A stretch of 64,000 bases of DNA, from contig NZ_JAIUJY010000003.1 in assembly GCF_020166105.1 (NCBI RefSeq), forward strand, positions 186,001-250,000. The letters run 5' to 3'. The stretch is from Blastococcus sp. LR1. GTDB taxonomy: Bacteria; Actinomycetota; Actinomycetes; Mycobacteriales; Geodermatophilaceae. Positions 51,934-61,699 of the stretch are shown piece after piece. Position 1 is the first letter of the stretch. Every line of letters starts with the position of its first letter. The position numbers were made by a program, and so were the translations under genes. A model generated the notes under the pieces. It saw nothing but the letters and a program-made list of their open reading frames with translations. It had not been told where the DNA came from and did no database searches.

Positions 51934-53445
51934 TCAGGTCCGCTCCGCGGCCGGCACGATCTCGCCGGTCTCGAGGCGCTCGCGGTAGCCATTGATCTCG
52001 CCCTTCACCACCCGCGCCAGGATGTAGAGCCCGATCACGTTCGGGACCGACATCAGGAAGATCATGCTGTCGGAGAAGCCGATGACGGCGTCCAGCGTCG
52101 ACGAGGCACCGATGACGACGAACAGGCAGAAGATCAGCTTCCACGTCCGGTCGACGATCATCGACTCGCCGAAGAGGTACGTCGCCGCCTTGAGGCCGTA
52201 GTAGCTCCAGGCCAGCATCGTCGAGTAGGCGAAGAGGATCACCGCGATCGCCAGCACGAGCGGGAACCAGCCGGCCACCGTCTCGAACGCCGCCGACGTC
52301 GTCTCCACCCCGGGAGCGCTCGAATCGTCGGCCCAGGTGCCGGTGATCACGATCGCCAGCGCGGTCATCGTGCAGATGACGACGGTGTCGATGAACGGCT
52401 CGAGCACCGCCACGTGCCCCTCGGTGGCCGGCTCCTTCGTCTTGACCGCCGAGTGCGCGATGGCCGCCGAGCCCAGACCCGCCTCGTTGCTGAACGCCGC
52501 CCGGCGGAACCCCTGGATGAGGACGCCGACGACGCCACCGAAGCCCGCCTCGGGGCTGAACGCCTGGGTCACGATGTCGGCGAGCGCACCGGGCACCTGA
52601 CCGAGGTTGGAGAAGAGCACCGCCAAGCAGGCGACGACGTAGAAGACCGCCATGAACGGCACCAGCTTGTCGGTGACCCGGGCGATGCTGCGGATCCCGC
52701 CGATGATCACGGCCCCGACCAGCAGGGCGAGGACCAGCCCGAAGACGGCGCCCGCCGCGCCGAAGCCGAGCGGGCCGTCCTCGCCGCCGGTCACCGACTG
52801 CGCCTGCGAGAACGCCTGGTTGGCCTGGAACATGTTGCCGCCACCGACGGCCCCGCCCAGCGTGAAGATGCAGAACATGACGGCGAGGACCTTGCCCAGG
52901 GTCCCCAGCCGCGGGCTCTTCTCCCGCAGCCCCTTGGTCAGGTAGTACATCGGTCCGCCGGAGACCCGGCCGTCCGGGTACTCGTTGCGGTACTTGACCC
53001 CGAGCGTGCACTCCACGCCCTTGGTGCACATGCCCAGGAGCCCGGCGATGATCATCCAGAAGGTGGCGCCCGGCCCGCCGAGCGAGATGGCGACGGCGAC
53101 CCCGGCGATGTTGCCCAGCCCGACGGTGCCCGAGACGGCGGTCGCCAGCGCCTGGAAGTGGGTGACCTCGCCGGCGTCGCGCGGGTCGTCGTACTTCCCG
53201 CGGATCAGCCGGATCCCCTGGGCGAAGGCGCGGAACTGGAATCCGCGCAGGTAGACGGTGAAGAAGAGCCCGGCGATCACCAGCCAGACGACGATCAGCG
53301 GCAGCTCCACGCCGTCGCCCACGAAGTCCAGCGGAACCGCGTAGAAGACCACGCTGGTGATGGCCGTGGAGATCGGCTCGAAGAAGCCGTTGACGCTCTC
53401 GTCGAAGCCGGCGGCGAGGACGTCCGCATCTGGCTGCGGGGGCAT
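51934..53445 (-). CDS. Alanine/glycine:cation symporter family (AGCS) transporter
   Basis: A 503-residue sodium-coupled amino-acid permease with about 11 helices. Family signatures: GTVGLGNIAGVAVAISLGGPGATFWM (near helix 3), GGPMYYLTKGLREKS, and SNEAGLGSAAIAHSAVKTKEP in the middle, which is the AGCS hallmark. ATG 53445 shares one base with the stop of the UspA gene, so the two are coupled. The C-terminal MSVPNVIGLYILARVVKGEI is typical. Amino-acid preference is unknown. Confidence 0.9.
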   Translation of the reverse strand: MPPQPDADVLAAGFDESVNGFFEPISTAITSVVFYAVPLDFVGDGVELPLIVVWLVIAGLFFTVYLRGFQFRAFAQGIRLIRGKYDDPRDAGEVTHFQALATAVSGTVGLGNIAGVAVAISLGGPGATFWMIIAGLLGMCTKGVECTLGVKYRNEYPDGRVSGGPMYYLTKGLREKSPRLGTLGKVLAVMFCIFTLGGAVGGGNMFQANQAFSQAQSVTGGEDGPLGFGAAGAVFGLVLALLVGAVIIGGIRSIARVTDKLVPFMAVFYVVACLAVLFSNLGQVPGALADIVTQAFSPEAGFGGVVGVLIQGFRRAAFSNEAGLGSAAIAHSAVKTKEPATEGHVAVLEPFIDTVVICTMTALAIVITGTWADDSSAPGVETTSAAFETVAGWFPLVLAIAVILFAYSTMLAWSYYGLKAATYLFGESMIVDRTWKLIFCLFVVIGASSTLDAVIGFSDSMIFLMSVPNVIGLYILARVVKGEINGYRERLETGEIVPAAERT

Positions 53446-53882
53446 CACGGCACCACCAGGACGGGGACGGAGGAGAGCTGGATCAGGCTGCTCGGCGTGG
53501 AGCCGAAGAGCAGGGTGCGCACCCGGCTCTGGCCCACCCGGCCCACGGTGATCCAGGCGGCGTCCCGCTCCCGGGCGATCGCCACCAGGGTCTCGGCCGG
53601 GTGACCGTGGCGGACGAGGCCCTCCACCTGGAGCCCCCCGGGCACGGACAGCCGCTCGACCACCGGGTCCAGCACGCGTTCGTGCGCCGCCCGCACCTCG
53701 CGTTCCTTCTCGATGGACCTCCGTTCGTTCTCCTCCGCCGTCGTGAAGGAGTACGGCGACCAGGGGACGACGCAGGCGAGCACGAGCCGGAGCTCGTGCC
53801 GCCTGGCCGCGTCCGCGCCGGCGTCGGCCGCACGGTTGCTGGAGTCGCTGCCATCGAGCCCTACGACGATCGATGTGGACAC
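53445..53882 (-). CDS. Universal stress protein (UspA family)
   Basis: A 145-residue single Usp domain. It starts STSIVVGLDGSDSSNRAADAGADAA. The ATP-binding G-x2-G-x9-G-S/T pattern is seen in ITVGRVGQSRVRTLLFGSTPSSLIQLSSVPVLVVP, here with V-G-R-V-G rather than the usual G-x-R-G, a variant. The middle region is unusually charged (AEENERRSIEKEREVRAAHERVLD). GTG 53882 is chosen as the family start. The stop overlaps the AGCS start, implying a stress-linked modulator of that transporter. Confidence 0.85.
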   Translation of the reverse strand: MSTSIVVGLDGSDSSNRAADAGADAARRHELRLVLACVVPWSPYSFTTAEENERRSIEKEREVRAAHERVLDPVVERLSVPGGLQVEGLVRHGHPAETLVAIARERDAAWITVGRVGQSRVRTLLFGSTPSSLIQLSSVPVLVVP

Positions 53883-53983
53883 TGATCCACCCCCGGCCTG
53901 TCGGCGTGCGGGGAACGGTAGTGAGGATCGGGGTCCCTGTGCACCTCGGAGCGCGCGGCACCTGTCGGCGCCGGCCCGTCCGG

Positions 53984-54961
53984 CTAGTCGAGCACGATGA
54001 GCAGGTCCTCGCTCTCGCGCCCCGGGGCCCGGTCCAGCCACTCGTGCACGACGCGCAGCGCCTCGTCGCCGTCGCCGGACATGCCGAGCCGTCGGGTCCC
54101 GTCGGCCGGGATCTCCGGCTGGTGCTCGTGGTCGTGGACGAGGCCGTCCGAACAGGCGCGGCACACGTACCCGACCTCGGTCGTCCAGTCCTCGACGGTC
54201 AGCCCCGCGCGGTCGAGCGCCTCGCGGAGCTCGGCGACGTCGTCCGGCGTGCCGCGCACCTGGAGGCTGAGCGTGGGTACCGGGGAGCGCTCCCAGAGCT
54301 CGATCTCCTCGAAGACCGGGAAGTCGTCGCCGTCCACGTTGCGGGTGCCGTGCGGCTGCCCGTCGATCAGCACGACGTCGCCGTACCGGTGACCGGAGTC
54401 GGGCGTCGGGACACTGGTGATCCGGATGCGGGCGGGGTCCAGCCGCCACCCCCACACCACCTCGGCGTCGCCGGCGCGACCGTCGATCTCCAGATCCCGC
54501 TGGCCCATGTAGCGCACCGGCGGGTTGAGCCGCACGACCGCCGGGCCCAGGTCCGCGTCGACCGGTTCGTCGCCCGTACCGCCCACGTCGATCCCGTAGG
54601 CGGCCCAGGCCCGACGGGCCGTGGCCCAGTCGCGACGGGCGGTGGCGGCGGTGCCGAGGTTCCAGGCGGCCGGCTCCTCCTCGCGTTCGTCCTCGGGGAC
54701 CAGCGCCAGAGCCCGCGAGTTGAACTCCTGGGCCGCCGGCCAGTCGCGCCGCCACTTGGCGAGCAGTCCGCGGTCGAACCAGAACCCGGCATCCTCCGGA
54801 CGGCGGCGCAGCACCTCGGCGGCGACGGCGTCCGCCTCGGCGGCGCGCGCCCGGTCGGCCTCGTCGTCGTCCCCGGCGGAGAAGTCGAACTCCTCGTAAC
54901 GGTCGAGCAGGTCGTCGAGCGACCGCGCCGAGAGGGGACCGTTCGAGGAGGAGGTGGCCAC
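53984..54961 (-). CDS. TPR-like hypothetical protein
   Basis: A 325-residue soluble protein. Residues ~35-125 look like two tetratricopeptide-style helix pairs (FWFDRGLLAKWRRDWPAAQEFNSRALALVP and AAWNLGTAATARRDWATARRAWAAYG). The remainder is beta-rich, with a C-x2-C pair in GYVCRACSDGLVHDHEHQPE that could bind a metal with the neighbouring histidines. Similar proteins exist in actinobacteria, without a known role. Start GTG 54961 is supported by CAGAAT 7 nt upstream. Confidence 0.7.
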   Translation of the reverse strand: MATSSSNGPLSARSLDDLLDRYEEFDFSAGDDDEADRARAAEADAVAAEVLRRRPEDAGFWFDRGLLAKWRRDWPAAQEFNSRALALVPEDEREEEPAAWNLGTAATARRDWATARRAWAAYGIDVGGTGDEPVDADLGPAVVRLNPPVRYMGQRDLEIDGRAGDAEVVWGWRLDPARIRITSVPTPDSGHRYGDVVLIDGQPHGTRNVDGDDFPVFEEIELWERSPVPTLSLQVRGTPDDVAELREALDRAGLTVEDWTTEVGYVCRACSDGLVHDHEHQPEIPADGTRRLGMSGDGDEALRVVHEWLDRAPGRESEDLLIVLD

Positions 54962-54968
54962 GGCGCGA

Positions 54969-54974
54969 ATTCTG
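54969..54974 (-). promoter_or_regulatory. -10-like hexamer CAGAAT, leaderless start of the TPR-like gene
   Basis: CAGAAT on the minus strand ends 7 nt before GTG 54961. Confidence 0.35.
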
Positions 54975-55019
54975 CCGGGAACGGCGGTGTGAGCAGTACG
55001 CCCGATCGGGTCGTTCCCC

Positions 55020-56213
55020 TCAGCCGCGCCGACCGGCCAGGACGCCGGCCACCGCCACGGTCACCACGCCGGCGGCGACCACGGTCAGCAGCCCAACGCG
55101 CAGGCTCGCCGCATCCGCGATCACGCCCACCAGCGGGGGAGAGATCAGCAGCCCCGCCCTCAGCAGCCAGTTGATCATCGACAGCCCGGCGCCGGGCGGC
55201 AGTCCCGGGAGGCGGTCGGCCGCGGCGTAGGCCGCCGGCACCAGGGTGGCGACGCCGAGCCCGGCGACCGCGAACCCGGCGAGCGTTCCGGGGATCGAGG
55301 GGAACGCCAGCGCGGCGCCCATGCCGAGCGCGACCAGCACTCCGCCGACCCGGGTCACCGCCCGCTGGCCGAACCGGTCGACGACGCGGTCGCCGGTCAG
55401 CCGGCCCACCGTCATCGTCGTCTGCAGGGCCACGAGCCCGAGCCCCGCCGTCGCGGCGCCCGCCCCGAGGTCCTCGCGCAGGTAGATGGCGCTCCACGAG
55501 GCGCCCGCGTCCTCGACGAAGACCCCCGCCGCGGCCAGCAGGCCGAACGCGCCGAGCAGCAGGAGCGAGCGCGACCGCGTGCTCAGCGCCCCGCCGGCGG
55601 CAGGCGCTCTCACCTCGGGCGCCCGGTCGTCCTCGTCGGCCCCCGGGAGCATGGCCCGGGACGAGACGAGCGCGACGGCCGCGAAGAAGACGCCGACCCC
55701 GCCCAGGTGCCAGCCCAGCGGCACGTCGAGCCCGGCGGCGGCCGACCCGATGAGCGCGCCCGCGACGGCGCCCACGCTCCAGAGCCCGTGGAAGGCGTTG
55801 AAGATCGACCTGTCGTAGCGCCGCTCGACCCGCAGGCCGTGCGCGTTCTGCGCGACGTCGACCAGCGCATCCACCGCGCCGACCACCAGGAGGACGCCGG
55901 CCAGCACGGCCCACGACGGCGCGACCGCCACCGCGCTCATCAACGCGGCGAGCAGCACGAGCCCGTAGACGGCCACCCACCCGGACCCCAGCCGCCGGAT
56001 CAGCGGCGCGGACCACAGCGCCGCCAGCAGCGCTCCGGCGGGGGCGGCGGCGAGCGCGGTGCCGAGCGCCGCGTTGCTCAGGTCGAGGTCGGCCTTGATC
56101 TCCGGCAGCCGGGGCAGCACTTGCGCGTAGAGCACCGCGTTGACGAAGAACCAGGTGCCGACGGCGGCGCGGGCGGCCCGCGGCGGGGCGGAGACCGGAG
56201 GGGCGGACGGCAC
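55020..56213 (-). CDS. MFS transporter downstream of the ergothioneine genes
   Basis: A 397-residue major facilitator with 12 helices. N-terminal VGTWFFVNAVLYAQVLPRLPEIKADLDLSNAALGTALAAAPAGALLA resembles the fucose-permease-like/YbjJ group. GRLTGDRVVDRFGQRAVTRVGG in the second half carries motif A. GTG 56213 lies 34 bp downstream of the egtD stop on the same strand, with a purine-rich GGGAGGAT before it, so it is probably co-transcribed. It could export ergothioneine or an intermediate, but this is inferred only from position. Confidence 0.83.
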   Translation of the reverse strand: MPSAPPVSAPPRAARAAVGTWFFVNAVLYAQVLPRLPEIKADLDLSNAALGTALAAAPAGALLAALWSAPLIRRLGSGWVAVYGLVLLAALMSAVAVAPSWAVLAGVLLVVGAVDALVDVAQNAHGLRVERRYDRSIFNAFHGLWSVGAVAGALIGSAAAGLDVPLGWHLGGVGVFFAAVALVSSRAMLPGADEDDRAPEVRAPAAGGALSTRSRSLLLLGAFGLLAAAGVFVEDAGASWSAIYLREDLGAGAATAGLGLVALQTTMTVGRLTGDRVVDRFGQRAVTRVGGVLVALGMGAALAFPSIPGTLAGFAVAGLGVATLVPAAYAAADRLPGLPPGAGLSMINWLLRAGLLISPPLVGVIADAASLRVGLLTVVAAGVVTVAVAGVLAGRRG

Positions 56214-56247
56214 CGGCCGATCCTCCCAGGTGCCGCCGACACCCCTC

Positions 56248-57225
56248 TCAGCCGGCGGCGACCGGCCGGGAGAGCGAGACGCCGAAGTCGCCGGCCGGAT
56301 CGGTCCACCAGTCCGTGAGCCGCAGCCCCGCCGCGGCCAGCTCCGCCTCGACGGTTCCGCGGCGGAACTTCGACGACACCTCGGTGCGCATCTCCTCCCC
56401 GGCGGCGAACCGCACCTCGAGGTCCAGCGCCGCGATCCTGACCCGCTGGTCGCGCGAGGACCGGAGCCGCATCTCGATCCGCTCGCAGGTCTCGTCCCAG
56501 TGCGCCACGTGCTCGAAGGCGGCCGGGTCGAAGTCCGCGTCGAGCTCCCGGTTCAGCACGGCCAGGACGTTGCGGTTGAACGCGGCGGTGACCCCGGCCG
56601 AGTCGTCGTAGGCGCGCAGCAGCCGGGCCGGATCCTTCACCAGGTCCGTGCCCAGCAGCAGCGAGTCGTCGGGTCCGAGGGTCGAGGCGAGCTCCGCCAG
56701 GAACGCCGCCCGCGGCACGGGCTCCAGGTTGCCGATCGTCGAGCCGAGGAAGGCGACCATCCGGCGGCCGTCGGTGGGGAGGGTGCCGAGGTGGCGGGTG
56801 AAATCGCCCATGACCGCCGCCACCTCCAGCCCGGGGTACTCGGCGGTCAGCGCCGCTCCCGCGGCCTCCAGCACCGAGCGGTCGACGTCGAACGGCACGA
56901 ACCGGCGCAGCGTGCCGGCGTCGCGCAGGGCGCTGAGCAGCAGCCGCGTCTTCTCCGACGTCCCGCTGCCCAGCTCCACCAGGACGTCGGCGCCGGAGGC
57001 GGCCGCGATGCCCGCGGCCTGCGCCTCGAGCACGGCCCGCTCGGCGCGCGTCGGGTAGTACTCGGGCAGCCGGGTGATCTCGTCGAACAGCAGGCTGCCG
57101 TGCTCGTCGTAGAACCACCGGGGCGGCAGCGACCTGGGCTGCGCGGTGAGCCCCGCCAGGACGTCGGCGCGGAGAGCCGCGTCGGCGTCGCCGGGGGAGA
57201 GGTGGCTGGTGAGGGAGAAGGTCAC
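56248..57225 (-). CDS. egtD: L-histidine N(alpha)-methyltransferase EgtD
   Basis: A 325-residue SAM-dependent enzyme that trimethylates histidine to hercynine, the first committed step of ergothioneine synthesis. Motifs: [28 protein letters not shown] (His-binding N-terminus), [15 protein letters not shown] (SAM site), [46 protein letters not shown] and [17 protein letters not shown] (substrate clamp). GTG 57225 overlaps the egtC stop. Length matches mycobacterial EgtD (~321). Confidence 0.95.
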   Translation of the reverse strand: MTFSLTSHLSPGDADAALRADVLAGLTAQPRSLPPRWFYDEHGSLLFDEITRLPEYYPTRAERAVLEAQAAGIAAASGADVLVELGSGTSEKTRLLLSALRDAGTLRRFVPFDVDRSVLEAAGAALTAEYPGLEVAAVMGDFTRHLGTLPTDGRRMVAFLGSTIGNLEPVPRAAFLAELASTLGPDDSLLLGTDLVKDPARLLRAYDDSAGVTAAFNRNVLAVLNRELDADFDPAAFEHVAHWDETCERIEMRLRSSRDQRVRIAALDLEVRFAAGEEMRTEVSSKFRRGTVEAELAAAGLRLTDWWTDPAGDFGVSLSRPVAAG

Positions 57226-57926
57226 GCGGCGTCCTGCCGGTCGAGGGGGGTGACGGCGATGCCGTCGGCGGTCACGACGACGAGGGAGCGGTCCGGGACG
57301 TCGGTCCAGGCCGGGTCGTCGTCCCACGGTTCGCTGGCCAGCGCGGTGCCGTCGGGGGTCACCAGCATCGAAAGGGTGTCGCCCCAGCTCGTGGCCAGCA
57401 GCCGGGCGCCGTCGGCGGCGAGCAGGTTCAGCCGCGCTCCGGGGTCCGCCTGCCCGACCTCCCGGACGACGTCGCCCAGCGCGTCCAGCCCGCGGTCGAA
57501 CACCAGCGCCGCCAGCAGCGCGCTGTCGACGGTGGACTCGGCGTCGCGCACCGCGGGCAGCACGTTCCGGTCGACCCGCCCGTTGTGCGAGAGCAGGACC
57601 CGCCCGTCGGTGAAGGGCGCGGCGGCGCTCTCCTCCAGCGGCATGCCGGCCGTGGCCGACCGCACGGCGGCGACCACGCAGCCGGACGACAGCGACGGCG
57701 CCACCGAGGCGAAGGACGGCTCGGCCCACAGCGGCCGGGCCGATCGCCAGCGGGCCGGCGCGGCGCGACCCGGCGTCCAGAAGCCCACGCCCCAGCCGTC
57801 GGCGTTCATCGTTCCGTGCCGCTGCCGCCGCGGCGCATAGGACTGCACGAGCAGCGAGGACGGCGGTTCCAGCACCAGCTCGGCCAGCGTGCGGGGCCGG
57901 CCGAGCCAGGCGAGGTGTCGGCACAC
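57222..57926 (-). CDS. egtC: Gamma-glutamyl-hercynylcysteine sulfoxide amidase EgtC
   Basis: A 234-residue class-II glutamine amidotransferase-type hydrolase that removes glutamate from gamma-glutamylcysteinyl-hercynine sulfoxide. The N-terminal nucleophile Cys2 follows the initiator (M-C-R-H-L). Other features: [44 protein letters not shown] and [16 protein letters not shown]. Start GTG 57926 is fixed by the required Cys2. It lies 2 bp after egtB and overlaps egtD by 4. Confidence 0.93.
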   Translation of the reverse strand: MCRHLAWLGRPRTLAELVLEPPSSLLVQSYAPRRQRHGTMNADGWGVGFWTPGRAAPARWRSARPLWAEPSFASVAPSLSSGCVVAAVRSATAGMPLEESAAAPFTDGRVLLSHNGRVDRNVLPAVRDAESTVDSALLAALVFDRGLDALGDVVREVGQADPGARLNLLAADGARLLATSWGDTLSMLVTPDGTALASEPWDDDPAWTDVPDRSLVVVTADGIAVTPLDRQDAA

Positions 57927-57928
57927 GG

Positions 57929-59218
57929 TCAGGCGTCCCAGGCCAGCCGGAATCCGCTGAAGATCTGCCGGCGGATCGGGTGGTCCCAGTTGCGGAAGCT
58001 CGGCCGGAGGGTCGAGGCCTCCACCGACCAGGCGCCGCCGCGCAGCACCCGGTAGTCGCCGTCGAAGAACGGCGCCGAGTACCCGGCGTAGAGCATGGGC
58101 TGAAAACCCGGCCACGGGCGGAACGGTGAGGAGGTCCACTCCCACACGTCGCCGAGCAGCTGCTCGGCCCCGTACGCCGAGGCTCCCCGCGGATAGGCGC
58201 CCACCGGAGCCGGGCGCAGTGCTGTTCCGCCCAGGTTGGCCAGCTCCGGCGTCGGCTCCGTCGATCCCCAGGGGTACCGCCGGCGGCGCCCGGTCGCCGG
58301 ATCCCAGGCGGCGGCCTTCTCCCACTCCACCTCGGTGGGCAGCCGCGCGCCCGCCCACGCGGCGTACGCCTCGGCCTCGAAGAACGTCACGTGCTGCACC
58401 GGCTCGTCGGGCGGCAGCTCCTCCGTCACGCCGAAGCGCACGCGGGTGCCGTCCGGCCCCCAGAACTCCGGGCGCTCCAGCCCGGCCGCGGTGCGGTGCT
58501 CCCAGCCGCGCGCCGACCACCAGCGCGGCGTCCGGTAGCCGCCGTCGGTCACGAACGCCGCGTACTCGGCGTTGGTGACCGGCACCCGGCCGATGCGGAA
58601 CGCCGGGACGTCCACCTGGTGCGCCGGGCGTTCGTTGTCCAGCGAGAACGGCTCCGTGGCCGCGCCGACGCCGAGCAGGAAAGAGCCGCCCGGCACCGGG
58701 ACGGAGGTGCCCGCGACGCCGGGGCGTCCGGCGGGCAGCGGGCTTCCCGGCCCGAGCAGCGCGGCGCCGGGGCGCAGGGCCAGCGCCTGGAGCATCGTCT
58801 CGTCGTGCTGCTGCTCATGGCTGACGACCATCGCGAAGTCGAACGGGTCGTCGTCCGCACCGAGGCGCTCCAGCCGGTCGAGCACCCGTCCGCGCACCTC
58901 GCGGCAGAACGCCCGGGCCTCCACCGGCGGCAGCAGGGGCAGCCGTGCCCGGACGGCGCGGGGATGGGTGAAGGCGTCGTACAGCGCCTCGACGTCCGCC
59001 GGGAGCAGCCCCTCCCGGCGGCCGTCGCCGGCGCGCAGCAGCCACAGGTCCTCCTGCTGGCCGATGTGCGCCAGGTCCCAGACCAGCGGGCTGAGCAGGG
59101 GCGTGTGCTGCTGCAGCAGCACCGGCTCGTCGTGGTCGGTGAGCAGCAGCGTGCGGTTCCGGGCGGACTCGAGGTCCCGCGCGAGGCGTTCGCGGACCTC
59201 GGGCGACGGGGAGGTCAT
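57929..59218 (-). CDS. egtB: Ergothioneine sulfoxide synthase EgtB
   Basis: A 429-residue iron-dependent enzyme coupling gamma-glutamylcysteine to hercynine with oxygen. N-terminal DinB-like domain holds the three iron histidines: [13 protein letters not shown] and [14 protein letters not shown]-terminal formylglycine-generating (sulfatase-modifying) domain: [57 protein letters not shown] and [27 protein letters not shown] overlaps the egtA stop by 4. The specific gamma-Glu-Cys preference is expected since egtA and egtC are present. Confidence 0.95.
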   Translation of the reverse strand: MTSPSPEVRERLARDLESARNRTLLLTDHDEPVLLQQHTPLLSPLVWDLAHIGQQEDLWLLRAGDGRREGLLPADVEALYDAFTHPRAVRARLPLLPPVEARAFCREVRGRVLDRLERLGADDDPFDFAMVVSHEQQHDETMLQALALRPGAALLGPGSPLPAGRPGVAGTSVPVPGGSFLLGVGAATEPFSLDNERPAHQVDVPAFRIGRVPVTNAEYAAFVTDGGYRTPRWWSARGWEHRTAAGLERPEFWGPDGTRVRFGVTEELPPDEPVQHVTFFEAEAYAAWAGARLPTEVEWEKAAAWDPATGRRRRYPWGSTEPTPELANLGGTALRPAPVGAYPRGASAYGAEQLLGDVWEWTSSPFRPWPGFQPMLYAGYSAPFFDGDYRVLRGGAWSVEASTLRPSFRNWDHPIRRQIFSGFRLAWDA

Positions 59219-60471
59219 GGGCGTCCTTCCGGGAGGTCGGTGGCGGCGCGGAGCACGGCCAGCGGATCGGAACCGCCGGCACGCTCGAGCAGGGCGTCCC
59301 CGGGGCTCTGCCCCCGGATCACCAGCTCCAGCAGGGAACCGACCTCCGCGGACAGGGCGGGCGGGGTCGCGTCGAGGGCGGCGGTCAAGCACGCGACCGC
59401 GGCCGTCCGCAGGGCGGCGTCGGCCAGCCCCAGCCGGGCGGCGTCGCTCCAGCGGCCGGCCACGGGAGCGCAGGCGTCGGCGGCGCGGCCGGCGGCGACC
59501 GGGTCGTCCATCAGCGTCGTGGTGACGGCGGCGAGCGCCGGCCACCACGGCTCGGGAGCCGTGTCCAGGTACCGGATCTCCAGGTAGCCGCGGAGGCGGA
59601 CGGGCGGGAAGAGCGTGGTCAGGTGGTAGTCGACGTCCGCCTCGGTCGCCGCCCTGCCGCCCAGGCGGCTCTCGCCGGTCACCCAGTCCGCCAGCGGCAC
59701 CCGGGCACGCACCGGCTCGGCGGTGCCGGTGACCGGATCGCGGACCAGCATCACCGGCGCGGCGAGGGCGTAGGCGGCCCACTCCGCGGCCGGGTCGTCG
59801 CCGGTCAGGACCGGACCGCAGCGGGCCGAGTCCAGCTCGCCCCAGATCTGCTGGCGGGTCGAGCGCCATCCGCCGGGGCGGCCGGCCGCCAGCGGCGAGC
59901 ACGCCGACACCGCGACCAGCACCGGCCCCAGCCGGTGGGCGAGTGCCAGCCGGTCGGACCACCCCGCGGCCGGACCGGCGTCCAGGTTCACCTGAAGCGC
60001 GGCCGTCGAGGTCATCATGCGGGCGCCGGCGTCGGCGCAGCCCACCGCGGCGAAGTGGTCCTCCATGGCGGCGTAGCGGGCGGCGCGGTTGACCCGGCGG
60101 GGCGGGCGCAGCGGATCGGTGCCGATCAGTGCCAGGGCCAGGCCGTCGGCCGCCAGCGCCGCGGTCAGGGTGGCGTGGTCGGCGCGCAGCCCGAGCACCG
60201 CGGCAGCGACATCGGGGGCCGGAGGCGCGGACAGCTCGACCTGGCCGCCGGGTTCGACGGTGATCCGGCTGCCACCGGGCAGGGGTCCGCAGGCGTCGAC
60301 GGAACGGGTCAACCGGTCCCAGGCCACCGGCTCCCCGGGGGAGAGCGGATCGAGGAGGTGGCTCTCCAGCTCCAGGCCGACGCAGCCGAGCGGACCGTCC
60401 CGCAGGGCGGAGCCGGCGATGTGGGCAGCAGCGGCGTCGAGGCCGATGCCCTGAGCGTGCGACGTGGTCAT
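59215..60471 (-). CDS. egtA: Glutamate-cysteine ligase EgtA
   Basis: A 418-residue glutamate-cysteine ligase-like enzyme making gamma-glutamylcysteine for EgtB. Blocks: [14 protein letters not shown] (Mg/ATP), [36 protein letters not shown], and [17 protein letters not shown] (C-terminal, substrate-binding). ATG 60471 is the first gene of the egtABCD operon. The 222-bp region upstream is shared with the divergent DUF2238-like gene; it holds two direct copies of GATCCGG at 60622 and 60634. Residues 1-30 are variable, so the start is somewhat uncertain. Confidence 0.93.
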   Translation of the reverse strand: MTTSHAQGIGLDAAAAHIAGSALRDGPLGCVGLELESHLLDPLSPGEPVAWDRLTRSVDACGPLPGGSRITVEPGGQVELSAPPAPDVAAAVLGLRADHATLTAALAADGLALALIGTDPLRPPRRVNRAARYAAMEDHFAAVGCADAGARMMTSTAALQVNLDAGPAAGWSDRLALAHRLGPVLVAVSACSPLAAGRPGGWRSTRQQIWGELDSARCGPVLTGDDPAAEWAAYALAAPVMLVRDPVTGTAEPVRARVPLADWVTGESRLGGRAATEADVDYHLTTLFPPVRLRGYLEIRYLDTAPEPWWPALAAVTTTLMDDPVAAGRAADACAPVAGRWSDAARLGLADAALRTAAVACLTAALDATPPALSAEVGSLLELVIRGQSPGDALLERAGGSDPLAVLRAATDLPEGRP

Positions 60472-60621
60472 GGAGACCACCCCCTCCAGGTCCGGACCGG
60501 TCGGGATCGACCGCGGGTCGGTGCGGGGGCGACTCGGTGGCCGCCGTCCACGTGCGGGTCCATTGACCCCCTGCTGACGGGTCCGGGGCAAGCCCTGGCG
60601 CCGTCGTCGTGCAGGTCTTCG

Positions 60622-60642
60622 GATCCGGAGCCCGATCCGGAT
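60622..60642. promoter_or_regulatory. Repeated GATCCGG motif between egtA and the DUF2238-like gene
   Basis: GATCCGG occurs at 60622-60628 and again at 60634-60640, twelve bp apart, and ATCCGG-N8-CCGGAT (60623-60642) also forms an inverted repeat. A candidate regulator site in a divergent region. Confidence 0.3.
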
Positions 60643-60693
60643 GTGTCGATGCCGACGGATTGCGCCGGGCGTCTCGAGGGGTAGCCGTCGGCC

Positions 60694-61329
60694 GTGGACA
60701 CGCGTCGGGTGGTGCTGGGGGACTGGACTCCGCTGGTCAGGGACGGGATCGACGTCCTGCGATTGCTGCTGGTGGGCGGCGCGGTCTGGTACGCGCTCGC
60801 CGGCGACAGCGGATCGGCCGCGGTCCTGGCCGTCATGGCGGCGGTGACGCTCGCCGCCCGTGCGGTGAACCTGCCGCGGGTCTACGACCTGTCGGTCACG
60901 GTGGGCATGACGCTGCAGGGCTTCGGCGAGGTGTGGGGCCTCTACGACCGGTTCGTGCGCTTCGACGACCTCGTGCACGTCACGCTGCCGATGCTCACCG
61001 CGCCGGTCGTCTACATCGCGCTCGCGCGGCTCGACGTCGTCCCCGATCCCCGGCAGGAGACGCACCTGCGGCACTACGTGGGCATCGCCGTCGTCACCGC
61101 GGCACTGGGCATCACGATCGGCGCCCTCTGGGAGATCTACGAGTGGCGGTCCGACGCCTGGCTGGGCACGAACCTGTCCGAGGGCAACGACGACACCAAC
61201 GGCGACCTGGTCCGGGACAGCCTGGGCGCCGTCGCCGGAGCGGCGCTGCTCGTGGTGTGGGCCCGGTTCGGCTGGGGGTCGGTGCGCCGCATCCCCGGGG
61301 TGAACACCCACGAGGAGGTCAGCGCCTGA
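60694..61329 (+). CDS. DUF2238-like membrane protein
   Basis: A 211-residue protein with about five helices. Family-like segments: [42 protein letters not shown] and [21 protein letters not shown], then [25 protein letters not shown]. The block D-D-L-V-H..and W-E-I-Y-E-W plus D-T-N-G-D-L-x-x-D is the pattern of the YjdF/DUF2238 family. GTG 60694. Function unknown. Divergent from egtA. Confidence 0.75.
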   Translation: MDTRRVVLGDWTPLVRDGIDVLRLLLVGGAVWYALAGDSGSAAVLAVMAAVTLAARAVNLPRVYDLSVTVGMTLQGFGEVWGLYDRFVRFDDLVHVTLPMLTAPVVYIALARLDVVPDPRQETHLRHYVGIAVVTAALGITIGALWEIYEWRSDAWLGTNLSEGNDDTNGDLVRDSLGAVAGAALLVVWARFGWGSVRRIPGVNTHEEVSA

Positions 61330-61405
61330 GCGATGAGTTCTGCCGGCCGGGAGCGTCGGCACTCCGACGACCCGCTGCGACGCCCCGCTGACCTCAGGAG
61401 CACCG

Positions 61406-61693
61406 ATGTCCTTCCAGGCCTACCTCGACGCCATCGAGACGAAGACGGGCAGGACCCCGCGCGAGCTGCTCGACCTCGCCGCCGACCGCGGCTTCGGGCC
61501 CACCAGCAAGGCCGGGGACGTCGTCGCATGGCTCGCCGACGAGCACGGCATCGGTCGCGGGCACGCCATGGCCTTCTTCTCCGTGCTGAAGAACGGCCCC
61601 GCGATCAGCGACAAGCACGTGGGCAGCACCGGCTCGCACCGCGACGAGTCGACGGTGCTGCACCTGGACGGGAAGGCGAACCGGCCGGGTTGA
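61406..61693 (+). CDS. DUF4287 family protein
   Basis: A 95-residue helical protein of the DUF4287 family: MSFQAYLDAIETKTGRTPRELLDLAADRGF, KAGDVVAWLADEHGIGRGHAMAFFSVLKNG and ISDKHVGSTGSHRDEST. Members often carry an added DUF5655 domain, which is missing here. A ribosome site CAGGAGCACC precedes the ATG. It converges with the GH13 gene, 6 bp apart. Function unknown. Confidence 0.85.
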   Translation: MSFQAYLDAIETKTGRTPRELLDLAADRGFGPTSKAGDVVAWLADEHGIGRGHAMAFFSVLKNGPAISDKHVGSTGSHRDESTVLHLDGKANRPG

Positions 61694-61699
61694 GGCCGG

